From NCBI GenBank assembly GCA_022790575.1, contig JAAVXM010000059.1:1-40355 (forward strand): a stretch of 40,355 nt of DNA. The letters are read 5' to 3'. The notes under the pieces are model-generated. The model ran no database searches, was not told the origin of the DNA, and saw only the letters and a program-made list of their open reading frames with translations. Positions 1 to 7,815 of the stretch are shown here, in pieces; the first letter of the stretch is position 1; each line of letters opens with the position of its first letter. A program made the translations under genes and the position numbers. This stretch comes from Clostridia bacterium (GTDB taxonomy: Bacteria > Bacillota > Clostridia > TANB77 > CAG-508).

Positions 1-124
1 AATTTCTAATTTTCAATGTACTACAATACTTTACATAACTTTAATATTTTCATTAAAGTCTTTTTATTGTGTCTAAAATATTTTTTTCTAATTTTTTTAA
101 AACTTTTCAACTAACTATTGACTT

Positions 125-1108
125 TTAATAGTTGGTCTCTTTGGCTGCACTACAATCAGTGCAAATATAGTTGGTATTATTGTTATGTGTTCCATCTCCA
201 TTGTCTGTATATTCTGTTTTGCTTACTTCGTAATGATGTTCTTCTGTTGAAGTTTCATCATACAAAGCTATATTGCAAAAACTGCAAATATAGGACTTTT
301 TTACTGTATGGGTATCGTCGTCACACTCCTCGTACTGTGTATCTGTGCATTCGAATTGATGCTCTTGGGTTTCCTTGCTTCCACAATCAGTACATGTTCT
401 TTCATCATGTGTTTCATCTTTGTAAAACCATTCAGTCCAAACATGCTGGTGTTCAGCAGGCGGATTCGGCTCTTCAGGCTTATCGACATTTCCTGGCTTA
501 TCACCCTCTTCAGGTTTATTGCCATCTCCTGGCTTGTTGTCTTCTTCGGGTTTTGTACTAGGTCTATTCGTCCCTCCTCCAGGTTTATTGTGGTCTCCAG
601 GATTCTCTTCCTCAGGTGGTTGGGGTTCTACAGGGGGTTCCTGTTCTTCAGGCGGCTGGGGCTCTACAGGGGGTTCCTGGTTCTCTGGCGGCTGAGGTTC
701 TACAGGAGGTTCCTGTTCCTCAGGCGGTTGAGGCTCTTCACTGGGTTCCTGTTCTACAGGTGGCTCCAGCTTACCAGTATTCCACTTGTTATCAAATCTT
801 CCCTGACTTGCAAATTTCTGCGGTGCCGCAAAAATCCGCTGAGACCAGCTGTCTCCCAAATTCATGGTATCTTCCGATTCCATGAATTCTTCGCCATCCT
901 CGGCGTCTTCGTTGTCCATAAAATCACCTTGTTCGGCGTCTTTGGACCCCATTCCTGTCCACTCACTTACGTGGCCATTACGACCATCATCCTGAGCCTG
1001 GGGCGATGTCATTACAACAATTGCCCCTACGGAGACTGCAGCAATTGCAACCAGTGCAATTACCTTAAGGCTCCACAGTCCCCGTAATCCTAACCATAAC
1101 TTACGCAT
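125..1108 (-). CDS. Membrane-anchored protein with proline-rich repeats and a Cys-rich C-terminus, function unknown
   Basis: I do not recognise a named family. The start is the ATG at 1108, preceded by GGAGG at 1117-1121 with 8 nt spacing; the in-frame TTG at 1123 overlaps that ribosome site and is unlikely. The ~327-aa product begins with a short basic segment and one hydrophobic helix (about residues 12-35). An acidic stretch follows, then a Pro/Glu spacer built on EPPVEPQPPEEQ, then a Gly/Lys/Pro linker. The last ~110 residues hold repeated CxxC pairs (CTDCG, CSFC, CTDC) with His and Trp, resembling Cys/His-rich modules of surface proteins and possibly metal-binding. There is no LPXTG motif. 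Much of the gene is near 50-58% GC, far above its neighbours, which suggests recent acquisition. It has its own promoter at 1201-1229. Probable role is an exposed or envelope protein (inference). Confidence 0.75.
   Translation of the reverse strand: MRKLWLGLRGLWSLKVIALVAIAAVSVGAIVVMTSPQAQDDGRNGHVSEWTGMGSKDAEQGDFMDNEDAEDGEEFMESEDTMNLGDSWSQRIFAAPQKFASQGRFDNKWNTGKLEPPVEQEPSEEPQPPEEQEPPVEPQPPENQEPPVEPQPPEEQEPPVEPQPPEEENPGDHNKPGGGTNRPSTKPEEDNKPGDGNKPEEGDKPGNVDKPEEPNPPAEHQHVWTEWFYKDETHDERTCTDCGSKETQEHQFECTDTQYEECDDDTHTVKKSYICSFCNIALYDETSTEEHHYEVSKTEYTDNGDGTHNNNTNYICTDCSAAKETNY
611..757 (-). repeat. Tandem 36-nt repeat encoding EPPVEPQPPEEQ
   Basis: Four consecutive ~36-nt units are visible with the plus-strand core GGCGGCTGGGGCTCTACAGG and small variations. 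They encode a 12-residue Pro/Glu repeat in the spacer between the membrane segment and the Cys-rich domain. Such repeats commonly change copy number and act as extended spacers in surface proteins. Confidence 0.8.
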
Positions 1109-1138
1109 TTTGATTTCCTCCAATCAAATCATTTTTTT

Positions 1139-1189
1139 GTAGCTAAATAAATAATTTTTAGCCACATAATTACACAAGTGTATATACAC
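1139..1189 (-). promoter_or_regulatory. 5' leader of the GC-rich gene with a hairpin and a perfect palindrome
   Basis: Downstream of the promoter at 1201-1229 the leader holds the perfect 12-bp palindrome GTGTATATACAC (1178-1189), close to the expected transcription start. It also holds a 9-bp stem (1139-1147 with 1157-1165, 9-nt loop, one G-U pair) before the ribosome site. The palindrome could be an operator and the hairpin an mRNA structure. Function is inferred from position only. Confidence 0.4.
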
Positions 1190-1200
1190 CCGTACATATT

Positions 1201-1229
1201 ATTATACAATATTTTCATAAAATAATCAA
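1201..1229 (-). promoter_or_regulatory. Sigma-A-type promoter for the 125-1108 gene
   Basis: On the minus strand TTGATT (1224-1229) and TATAAT (1201-1206) are separated by exactly 17 nt. This is a near-consensus vegetative promoter directed at the gene starting at 1108, leaving a leader of about 85 nt. Confidence 0.75.
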
Positions 1230-1287
1230 TAGTTTTTTTACTTAAATATCCATTTATGTTTACAAATTAGCCCAATATACTAACGAA

Positions 1288-1318
1288 AAAATGTTGATTA
1301 TTAATAAATCAACATTTT
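1288..1318 (-). terminator. Intrinsic terminator after bceB
   Basis: An 11-bp perfect stem (1288-1298 with 1308-1318, 9-nt loop) lies 36 nt beyond the bceB stop. On the minus strand it is followed by a T run. It closes the bceAB transcript. Confidence 0.75.
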
Positions 1319-1353
1319 ATTTATACTATATGATTTTAAGGATAATTTTTATT

Positions 1354-3441
1354 TTATTCTTCTTTTATAATATTTTTACTTCCCAAATATGTGGCCCAAA
1401 AGTATAGTCCATATATTGTGCCTATAATAATTACAGTTGCAATTACTGATGGCAATAAGTCATTTTTACTTGCTAATCCTGCCATCATCTGAATTGCAAA
1501 TTGTATTCCAAAAACAGAATGTATTATTGCTAAAGCAAGTGGAACTCCAAAAAATATTCCGATTTGCCTAAATAATGATTTATTTATCATATTTTCATCA
1601 CAACCAATTTTTCTTAAGATAGTATATCTTTGTTTATTATCTGAGCTATCTGTTAATTGTTTTAAAGCTAGAATAGCTGAACTTGCTATCAAAAATATAA
1701 CACCTAAATAGATTGCTATAAATGTTACTATTGTTGCTAACCCAACGCTTGCTTCCATTATACTTATTTTAGTAAAACCATCTATCATTAATCCTTTATC
1801 TGATAAGTTTTGTATAAACCCTGAAGAACGGCTTGAAAACAACTCTTCAACTTTTTCTTTTTCCTCTTCTGTATTTACATTATAGTTAGCAACTAAAAAT
1901 GACATTTCTTTCATATCATTTGTTAGAGTACAGTTATCTGGTACTATTATTATTCCTGTATTAGTATGACTTGTTGACATTTGTATAAATCCACTTTTGC
2001 ACTCACTATATTTTGAGTTGTATTTTTTTCCTGCAATATTTATAATACTTCCATTTTTCAATACTTTATCTCTTATTTGTTTCATACTATCAAAATTGCA
2101 AATCATAATATATTCACTATCATTTAAATTATACTCATCTATCCCATATAATCTTGCAATTTTATTATAATCAGATACTTTTACAATTTGTTCTGTTTTG
2201 TCATAAGCCAATCCTGGAAATTCTACTTTTGTTTCTTCATACATATCTCCTAAAAAATCTTTATATGTTAACTCATTAGTTGCATATGTTGGTATTTCTA
2301 TAATATCTTTTAGTACCTTCATATCAAATTCATTATTTTTTAATGTTTCAAGTATTGTTATTCTCGAATCTTCTATTTGCTCTTTTGTATAAATTATTTC
2401 TTTTCCATATCTGTTTACTGTCTTTTCTGGCAAATTTGCTATTTTATATAAATTCAAATCTACAGGTGTCATATCAATCAATTCTCTTTGCATTGTATTT
2501 CTTAATGCTAGACTTGAAGAAAGAATTGATATTGTCATAAATAACATTAAACAAATAACACTCATACTAGCAACCATTGTATTTATTTTATTATTAATTT
2601 GCCTTAATACAAACATGTTTGTATCTTTTAAATATATTTTCTTCCTTGTTTGTATTAATTGTAATATAAATCCTGATAAAGACCAAAAGATTAATATTGT
2701 ACTAACTATTCCCATTATGATAAGTGGTAAAATTTTGTCTGCTGTATTTAATGACTGGAAATCACCTGTTACTTTCCAATAAGCATATCCTAGTAATGAT
2801 ATAGCAATCAAAAATACTAATATACAAATAAATGGATTCTTTATTTTTACTCTCTCGTTTTTCTTGCTTGCATTTAATAAATTAATTAATTTATATCTTG
2901 AAACAGTTATTGTATTGAAAAACATTACTGCAATATACATTACTGCAAAATAAATGCAGGTTTTTATACAAGCTTCTTTTGAAAAAACAAATTGAAATTC
3001 ACTCATATTGGCTTCAAACATTTTTGCAACTAGTATTGACATAAATTGTGAAGCAAATATTCCAATTATTAACCCTATTGCAAGAGAAATTATTCCAACA
3101 AATATTGTTTCCATTAATATTATTTTTGATATTTGTCTTCTTCCCATTCCAAGTGTCATATAAATTCCAAATTCTTTTTTCCTTCTGTTTATCAAAAAGT
3201 TACTTGCATATACAATAAGTAGTCCCAATACTACTGCTACAAACACAGATATATACCCCAACATTTCTATCATTAACTTTATCATTTCTCTTTGTGATTG
3301 TGATACTTGTAGCATTGCCTGTTGGCTGTCTAAAGAATTAAACATATAAAATATTGCCACACCTAACACTAATGTTAAAAAATATATAGCATAATCTTTT
3401 ATACTTTTTTTCATATTATTGAAGGATAACTTAAATAACAT
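1354..3441 (-). CDS. bceB: BceB/VraG-type ABC transporter permease (FtsX-like)
   Basis: The 695-aa membrane protein is the permease of a peptide-antibiotic-sensing and detoxifying ABC transporter. About ten hydrophobic segments are visible: one near the N-terminus, groups of FtsX-like helices at about 55-240 and 280-310, and three at the C-terminus (about 570-690). A ~230-residue extracellular domain lies between the seventh and eighth helices (about 320-550). This length and topology are typical of the BceB family, where the large loop binds the peptide and the helices pair with the sensor kinase. The start overlaps the end of bceA by 11 nt and GGAGGTGA lies just upstream, so the two are translationally coupled. 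Likely substrates are bacitracin-like or lantibiotic lipid II binders; which one cannot be told here. Confidence 0.92.
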   Translation of the reverse strand: MLFKLSFNNMKKSIKDYAIYFLTLVLGVAIFYMFNSLDSQQAMLQVSQSQREMIKLMIEMLGYISVFVAVVLGLLIVYASNFLINRRKKEFGIYMTLGMGRRQISKIILMETIFVGIISLAIGLIIGIFASQFMSILVAKMFEANMSEFQFVFSKEACIKTCIYFAVMYIAVMFFNTITVSRYKLINLLNASKKNERVKIKNPFICILVFLIAISLLGYAYWKVTGDFQSLNTADKILPLIIMGIVSTILIFWSLSGFILQLIQTRKKIYLKDTNMFVLRQINNKINTMVASMSVICLMLFMTISILSSSLALRNTMQRELIDMTPVDLNLYKIANLPEKTVNRYGKEIIYTKEQIEDSRITILETLKNNEFDMKVLKDIIEIPTYATNELTYKDFLGDMYEETKVEFPGLAYDKTEQIVKVSDYNKIARLYGIDEYNLNDSEYIMICNFDSMKQIRDKVLKNGSIINIAGKKYNSKYSECKSGFIQMSTSHTNTGIIIVPDNCTLTNDMKEMSFLVANYNVNTEEEKEKVEELFSSRSSGFIQNLSDKGLMIDGFTKISIMEASVGLATIVTFIAIYLGVIFLIASSAILALKQLTDSSDNKQRYTILRKIGCDENMINKSLFRQIGIFFGVPLALAIIHSVFGIQFAIQMMAGLASKNDLLPSVIATVIIIGTIYGLYFWATYLGSKNIIKEE

Positions 3442-4198
3442 CGTTTAAATCACCTCCAAGAAGTGTTTGAACCTCAATTATCTTTTCAAAAAATTGTTTT
3501 CTTGTACCATTCCCCTTAATAACTTCATTAAAAATTTTACCATCTTTAATAAATAAAATTCTATTTGCATAAGAAGCTGTAAATGCATCATGTGTAACCA
3601 TTAAAATAGTCGCATCCATTTTTTTATTTAAAAATTCAAAATTTTCTAATAATTGTCTTGCTGATTTACTATCTAATGCACCTGTTGGTTCATCTGCAAG
3701 TATAAGTTTTGGATTTGTAATAATCGCTCTTGCTGATGCAATTCTTTGTTTCTGCCCTCCTGATACTTGATATGGATATTTTTTTAGAATTTCTTTAATT
3801 CCTAATTTATCTGCTATTTCATTCACTCTTTTATCAATTTCTTTTGCATTTACTTTTTGAATTGTGAGTGCAATTGCTATATTTTCATATGCTGTTAATG
3901 TATCAAGCAAGTTAAAATCTTGAAAAATAAATCCTAATTCCTCTCTTCTGAATTTGTTTAGTTTGTTTCCTTTTAATTTTGTTATATCCTCACCATTGAC
4001 AATAATATGCCCTGATGTTACTCTATCTATAGTTGAAATAATATTTAAAAGAGTACTTTTACCTGAGCCACTAGCTCCCATAATTCCAACAAATTCTCCT
4101 TTTTCAACATCAAAACTAATGTTGTTTATTGCTTTTGTTAAGTTTGATTTGTTTCCATAGTATTTTTCTATGTTTTTTACCTCTAAAACTTTTCCCAT
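3431..4198 (-). CDS. bceA: BceA-type ABC transporter ATP-binding protein
   Basis: The 255-aa ATPase energises the adjacent permease. Walker A (GASGSGKST, residues 41-49), the Q-loop region (FIFQDFNLLDTL), signature VSGGQKQR and Walker B with D-loop (LILADEPTGALD) are all intact, and the H-loop histidine appears in MVTHD. Length and motif spacing match the MacB/BceA group of FtsX-linked ATPases. AAAAAGGAG precedes the ATG. The 112-nt gap upstream contains a BceR-type operator and a -10 element, so bceAB can be induced apart from the regulator genes. Confidence 0.94.
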   Translation of the reverse strand: MGKVLEVKNIEKYYGNKSNLTKAINNISFDVEKGEFVGIMGASGSGKSTLLNIISTIDRVTSGHIIVNGEDITKLKGNKLNKFRREELGFIFQDFNLLDTLTAYENIAIALTIQKVNAKEIDKRVNEIADKLGIKEILKKYPYQVSGGQKQRIASARAIITNPKLILADEPTGALDSKSARQLLENFEFLNKKMDATILMVTHDAFTASYANRILFIKDGKIFNEVIKGNGTRKQFFEKIIEVQTLLGGDLNDVI

Positions 4199-4227
4199 AA
4201 TAAAAACTCCTTTTTTGTTTTTACTAT

Positions 4228-4233
4228 ATTATA
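4228..4233 (-). promoter_or_regulatory. -10 element of the bceAB promoter
   Basis: TATAAT on the minus strand lies 30 nt upstream of the bceA ATG. No good -35 box is found at 16-18 nt (TATGAA at best). A strong -10 with a poor -35 is what one expects of a promoter that depends on the response regulator bound just upstream at 4278-4291. Confidence 0.6.
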
Positions 4234-4277
4234 AATCTTTTATTTCATATTTCATATCGATTTTCCTTACATAAACA

Positions 4278-4291
4278 TTACATTTTTGTAA
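4278..4291 (-). promoter_or_regulatory. BceR-type operator TTACA-N4-TGTAA
   Basis: The sequence TTACATTTTTGTAA is a perfect inverted repeat. It fits the known BceR-family binding consensus TNACA-N4-TGTAA upstream of bceAB-type operons. A further TTACA half-site lies at 4267-4271. The centre is about 64 nt upstream of the expected transcription start, suitable for activation. The site lies in the gap between bceS and bceA. Confidence 0.8.
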
Positions 4292-4310
4292 TATTCTTAT
4301 AACAAAATTG

Positions 4311-5330
4311 TTATTTCATGTCTATATAACTTCCCTTTGGAAATATGATTTGTATTTCTGTCCCTTTACCTTGAACTGAGTTTAACTCGATTTTTGTTCC
4401 TAATTTATTACACAAATTCTTACACAAATATAACCCTATACCTGTAGACTTTTTTCCTACTAGCCTTCCATTTGTACCTGTAAATCCTTTATCAAATACT
4501 TTTGCAATTTCTTCTTTCTTAATTCCTATACCATTATCTTTTATATATAAAATAACATTTTCTTTACCCTTTTTTGAATATATTTCGATTTCTAAATTAC
4601 TTTCTTGTTTTTTGTATTTTATGCTGTTTTGAATAACTTGTCCTAATATGAAGCCTACCCATTTACTATCTGTATTTACTTCTGTTTCTAAATCATGAAT
4701 ATTTATAGATACTTTCTCATGTATTAATGAATTTTTATTTTTCTTAATACTATCATTTACAATATCTTTTAATAATATCTTTTTTATGTAATAGTCCTTT
4801 TCTACTGCACTACTCCTTGCATAAAATAAAGCTTGCTCAATATAATTTTCTACTTTGGTTAATTCTTCATCTATACTCTTTGTTGTTGAATTTTTATTGT
4901 TTTCTATTATCATCTTACTTGCTGCAATTGGTATTTTTACTTCATGAATCCATAATTCTATATATTCTTTATAATCTTCTTGTTTAAACTTATACTTATT
5001 TACATTTTCCACCATTGATTTATTTATTTGTTCTAATAAACTTTTTAATATAGTACCTTCAATAAAACTAGGTGTTTTTATGATTTCTGTAATTAAATAT
5101 TTTTCATCTAAATCATCTAATATATTATACAATCCTTTATAAAATCTTCTTTTTGTGAAATATTCTATTAATAATCCTAAAAAATATAAAAACATAATTA
5201 TCAGTGGAATATACATTTTCACAAAACTTCCAAATGGATATGGAATTAAAAATATCTCTATTGTAGCAATTCCAAATAATAATAATAATGTTAAAAATAT
5301 TTTATCTTTTATAAAATCTTTTAAGCTCAT
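4311..5330 (-). CDS. bceS: BceS-type intramembrane-sensing histidine kinase
   Basis: The 339-aa kinase has two N-terminal membrane helices (about 11-31 and 36-58) joined by only a few residues. This is the hallmark of intramembrane-sensing kinases that detect peptide antibiotics through their partner ABC transporter rather than by an extracellular domain. The phosphorylated histidine is H129 in the HEVKIPIAA box. The ATP-binding domain has the N box (QVIQNSIKY), the G1 box DNGIGI, an F-box-like FDKGFTG and the G2 box STGIGLYL. It starts one base after the bceR stop (TAA-A-ATG) with AAAAGGAGA overlapping the bceR end, so the two are coupled. Partners are BceR and BceAB. Confidence 0.92.
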   Translation of the reverse strand: MSLKDFIKDKIFLTLLLLFGIATIEIFLIPYPFGSFVKMYIPLIIMFLYFLGLLIEYFTKRRFYKGLYNILDDLDEKYLITEIIKTPSFIEGTILKSLLEQINKSMVENVNKYKFKQEDYKEYIELWIHEVKIPIAASKMIIENNKNSTTKSIDEELTKVENYIEQALFYARSSAVEKDYYIKKILLKDIVNDSIKKNKNSLIHEKVSINIHDLETEVNTDSKWVGFILGQVIQNSIKYKKQESNLEIEIYSKKGKENVILYIKDNGIGIKKEEIAKVFDKGFTGTNGRLVGKKSTGIGLYLCKNLCNKLGTKIELNSVQGKGTEIQIIFPKGSYIDMK

Positions 5331-5331
5331 T

Positions 5332-6009
5332 TTAACAATCTCCTTTTAATATATATCCTTGTCCTCTTTTAGTCTCTATTATGTTTTTTAAGTTGATTTC
5401 TTCTAGCTTTGCTCTTAGCCTTGTGATATTTACACTTAAAGTATTGTCATCAATAAAACTTTCGCTTTCCCACAATGAGACCATTATATCTTCTCTTGAT
5501 ACTATTTTTCCTTTATTCTCAATCAAATATTTTAAAATTTTATATTCATTTTTTGTTAATTCTATGATTTTACCATCTTTTTCTATTGTACTATTTGAAA
5601 TATTTAAAATAAAGTCTTTTACATCTATTTTGTCTTTTATTCCACTATTACTTGTTCTTCTTAATAATGAATTTATTTTTGCAAGTAATATTTGTATGTT
5701 AAATGGTTTTGTAATATAGTGGTCTGCACCATAATTAATTGAGATTAGTTCATCTATTTCACTATCTCTACTAGTAACTACTATAATTCCCATATTTGAT
5801 TGTTTTCTTATTTCTTTGCATATATATTCTCCATCAACACCTGGCAAATTTATGTCTAATAAAATAAGATTTGGATTTATAGCTAAAATGTCATTTATAG
5901 TATTGTTAAATGTTTTTAGGCTCTCTACCTTATAACCATTATTACTTAAAAATATTTCTAATTCACTTCTTAATTTCTCATCATCTTCAACTATTAATAT
6001 TTTTTGCAT
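5332..6009 (-). CDS. bceR: BceR-type OmpR/PhoB-family response regulator
   Basis: The 225-aa protein has a receiver domain with acidic residues D9/D10, phospho-acceptor D52 (LLDINLPG) and the conserved lysine in YITKPF. A winged-helix DNA-binding domain follows (about 125-225), ending in the TKRGQGYIL hairpin typical of OmpR-type regulators. It is first in the bceRS pair and probably activates bceAB through the TTACA-N4-TGTAA site at 4278-4291. A promoter with an extended -10 lies at 6183-6191. The order bceR-bceS-bceA-bceB is standard for bacitracin or lantibiotic resistance modules in Bacillota. Confidence 0.93.
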   Translation of the reverse strand: MQKILIVEDDEKLRSELEIFLSNNGYKVESLKTFNNTINDILAINPNLILLDINLPGVDGEYICKEIRKQSNMGIIVVTSRDSEIDELISINYGADHYITKPFNIQILLAKINSLLRRTSNSGIKDKIDVKDFILNISNSTIEKDGKIIELTKNEYKILKYLIENKGKIVSREDIMVSLWESESFIDDNTLSVNITRLRAKLEEINLKNIIETKRGQGYILKGDC

Positions 6010-6182
6010 CTTTAATCACATTCCTTTCTCAAGGCACAAGTTGGTTGGAAAAGAATTAAATTTTGGGTAGGAAAACGAGTTTTAAATTTATGAGGTGTAC
6101 TAATTGTACATTGATTAAATTTAAAATAAAGTTTGACGACGCCAAAATTGTAATTTTTTTTCAACCTTATCCCTCCATTGTT

Positions 6183-6191
6183 ATTATATCA
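6183..6191 (-). promoter_or_regulatory. Extended -10 promoter for bceRS
   Basis: TGATATAAT on the minus strand matches the extended -10 consensus TGnTATAAT. No convincing -35 is seen at the usual distance, which an extended -10 can tolerate. The predicted start near 6176 gives a ~165-nt leader before bceR at 6009. Confidence 0.5.
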
Positions 6192-6203
6192 TATTTAAAA
6201 CAT

Positions 6204-6231
6204 GGTGTGTGGCTAAAATTAACCATACACC
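6204..6231 (-). promoter_or_regulatory. 12-bp hairpin between the recombinase operon and bceR
   Basis: GGTGTGTGGCTA (6204-6215) pairs with TAACCATACACC (6220-6231) across a 4-nt loop, with one mismatch and one G-U pair. On the minus strand it directly follows an AAGGAGG and lies 29 nt after the second recombinase stop, upstream of the bceRS extended -10. It lacks a proper T run, so it may be a weak terminator or an operator at the junction. Confidence 0.4.
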
Positions 6232-6259
6232 TCCTTGTGTTATGCTTTGTTTATTGCAG

Positions 6260-7771
6260 TTAGATTGCAAAAAAATTAAAAATTATTATAATCTTGTTTT
6301 TAGGATATACCTCTATTCTACTTATAATAGACTTTAGAAAATCATTATTTAGATGATTTCCACTTTTAAATTCAACTATAAGTTTCTTTATATATTTTTC
6401 ATTTAATATATTCTGATTTTTTAACTTTATTTCTTTAATCATATTTTCAAGATTTTCTATTTCATTCTTGGCTTTTCCATACTCAGTCTTAAAATCTGAA
6501 ATTGTTATATACCTTTCACATTTATTTTGATATAAAATTTTTTTCTTCCTTTCTAATTTCTCTATTTCACTTTCATACATTTTTAGTTTTATTGTATATT
6601 CATCATTTAATTTATAATATTCTTTTACTTCATTAGCCAATTTATCAACTTCAATCACTTCAAGCATTCTTATTACTTGTTTTTTTACAATTTCATTTAA
6701 TTCTCTTTCTTTAATAAATATATTATTTTCACATCTCTTTTTATAAAATAAACTACAATTAAAACTGCTACTCTCATATAGAAATCTCTTCTTATCTGCT
6801 GACTTATGTATTTTATATTGTAGTTTTTTATGACAATGTCCACAATATAATAAATCTCTTAACAGATATTCATGTTTTATATTTTCTGTACCTCTTCTTA
6901 CTAGCTTTATTTCTTGTACCTTTTTATATTTTTCCTTTTCTATAATTGGTTCATGAGTATTTTCTTTTATAACCCAATTACTAGGGTCTGTAATCTTTTT
7001 ACAAGTTTTTTTTAAATAATTAGATTCATATTTATTCATAACTCTATTTCCAATATAAAATGGATTTCTTAAAATATCATTTATTTGTTCAACATTCCAT
7101 TTTTCACTTGCATTTTTCTGCCTTCTATATTTACTGGGGGTTTCTATTTTTCTATCATTAAAATATGTTGCAATTTGCCCACTTGTCTTTCCAGCTATGT
7201 ACATGTCATAAATTTTCTTTATATTATTTGCTACATTTTTATCTATAATAACTTTATATTTATTATCATCTGCTTTTTTATATCCATATGGAGTTAGTTT
7301 CTCCACAAATTTTCCTGCTTCTTTCATTACCTTTTTATTTGATTTGACTTTTTTAGATATATCTGCAACATAATATTGGTTTGCAATCCCTCTAAGCATA
7401 ATACTATCATCTATTTCATATCTTTCTCCACTATCTATTAATTCTGTTACAGAAATAAATCTCACATCATTATCTGGGAAAAAAACTTCTGTATACCACC
7501 CTGTTTTGTTCTTGTTACGGGTTAATCTGCTTATATCTTTTACTATTACCATATTTATAAACCCTCTTGATATGTCTAATATCATTTTGTTTAGTGCTGG
7601 TCGTGAGTCTAACATTCCTGAGTATCCATTGTCTACATATTCTTCTAATATTTCATAGCCTTTTGTTTTTGCATATTTAGTGGTAATTTCTCTTTGCGCT
7701 TCTATACTGTTGTTTTTATCACTATTTTTGCTTGATAATCTTAGATATATCCCTGCTCTATAATTTTTCAT
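6260..7771 (-). CDS. Large serine recombinase (second of pair)
   Basis: The 503-aa site-specific recombinase opens with the resolvase fold; the catalytic serine is S13 in YLRLS. The conserved VIVKDISRLTRN and the IDDSIMLRG region continue the catalytic domain. Next comes the recombinase domain (PYGYKK, then a DNA-binding section ending NDILRNPFYIGN), a zinc-ribbon (LLYCGHCHKK, later paired cysteines) and a C-terminal coiled coil (about 380-460). Length is normal for large serine integrases/transposases. A weak ribosome site (AAAGGA) precedes the ATG. It is only moderately similar to its upstream neighbour, so the two are not a recent duplication and may work as a heterotypic pair (inference). 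Confidence 0.9.
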   Translation of the reverse strand: MKNYRAGIYLRLSSKNSDKNNSIEAQREITTKYAKTKGYEILEEYVDNGYSGMLDSRPALNKMILDISRGFINMVIVKDISRLTRNKNKTGWYTEVFFPDNDVRFISVTELIDSGERYEIDDSIMLRGIANQYYVADISKKVKSNKKVMKEAGKFVEKLTPYGYKKADDNKYKVIIDKNVANNIKKIYDMYIAGKTSGQIATYFNDRKIETPSKYRRQKNASEKWNVEQINDILRNPFYIGNRVMNKYESNYLKKTCKKITDPSNWVIKENTHEPIIEKEKYKKVQEIKLVRRGTENIKHEYLLRDLLYCGHCHKKLQYKIHKSADKKRFLYESSSFNCSLFYKKRCENNIFIKERELNEIVKKQVIRMLEVIEVDKLANEVKEYYKLNDEYTIKLKMYESEIEKLERKKKILYQNKCERYITISDFKTEYGKAKNEIENLENMIKEIKLKNQNILNEKYIKKLIVEFKSGNHLNNDFLKSIISRIEVYPKNKIIIIFNFFAI

Positions 7772-7815
7772 AATTTCAATCCTTTTTATGTTTTTAAATA
7801 ATAATTATAAAATGC

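Noticed and set aside
113..133. AACTATT/AATAGTT hairpin at the end of the 125-1108 gene
   Set aside because: Only 7 A/T-rich pairs, overlapping the stop, with no T run on the minus strand. Too weak to call a terminator.
308..1087. Long plus-strand frame opposite the GC-rich gene
   Set aside because: It is the complement of the repetitive GC-rich gene, has no ribosome site, and its hydrophobic Phe/Leu/Arg content is typical of an antisense shadow.
6012..6164. 50-codon minus-strand frame with TTG start and GGAGG upstream, ending just before bceR
   Set aside because: The ribosome site would fall at the predicted transcription start, the start is TTG, and the sequence (rich in Phe, Lys, Cys, Gln) looks like translated leader. 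I kept it out for lack of support.
6167..6226. Short minus-strand frame starting MVNFSHTP in the hairpin after the recombinase
   Set aside because: Only 3 nt separate GGAGG from the ATG, it is ~19 codons long, and it lies upstream of the bceRS -10. More likely part of a structured site.
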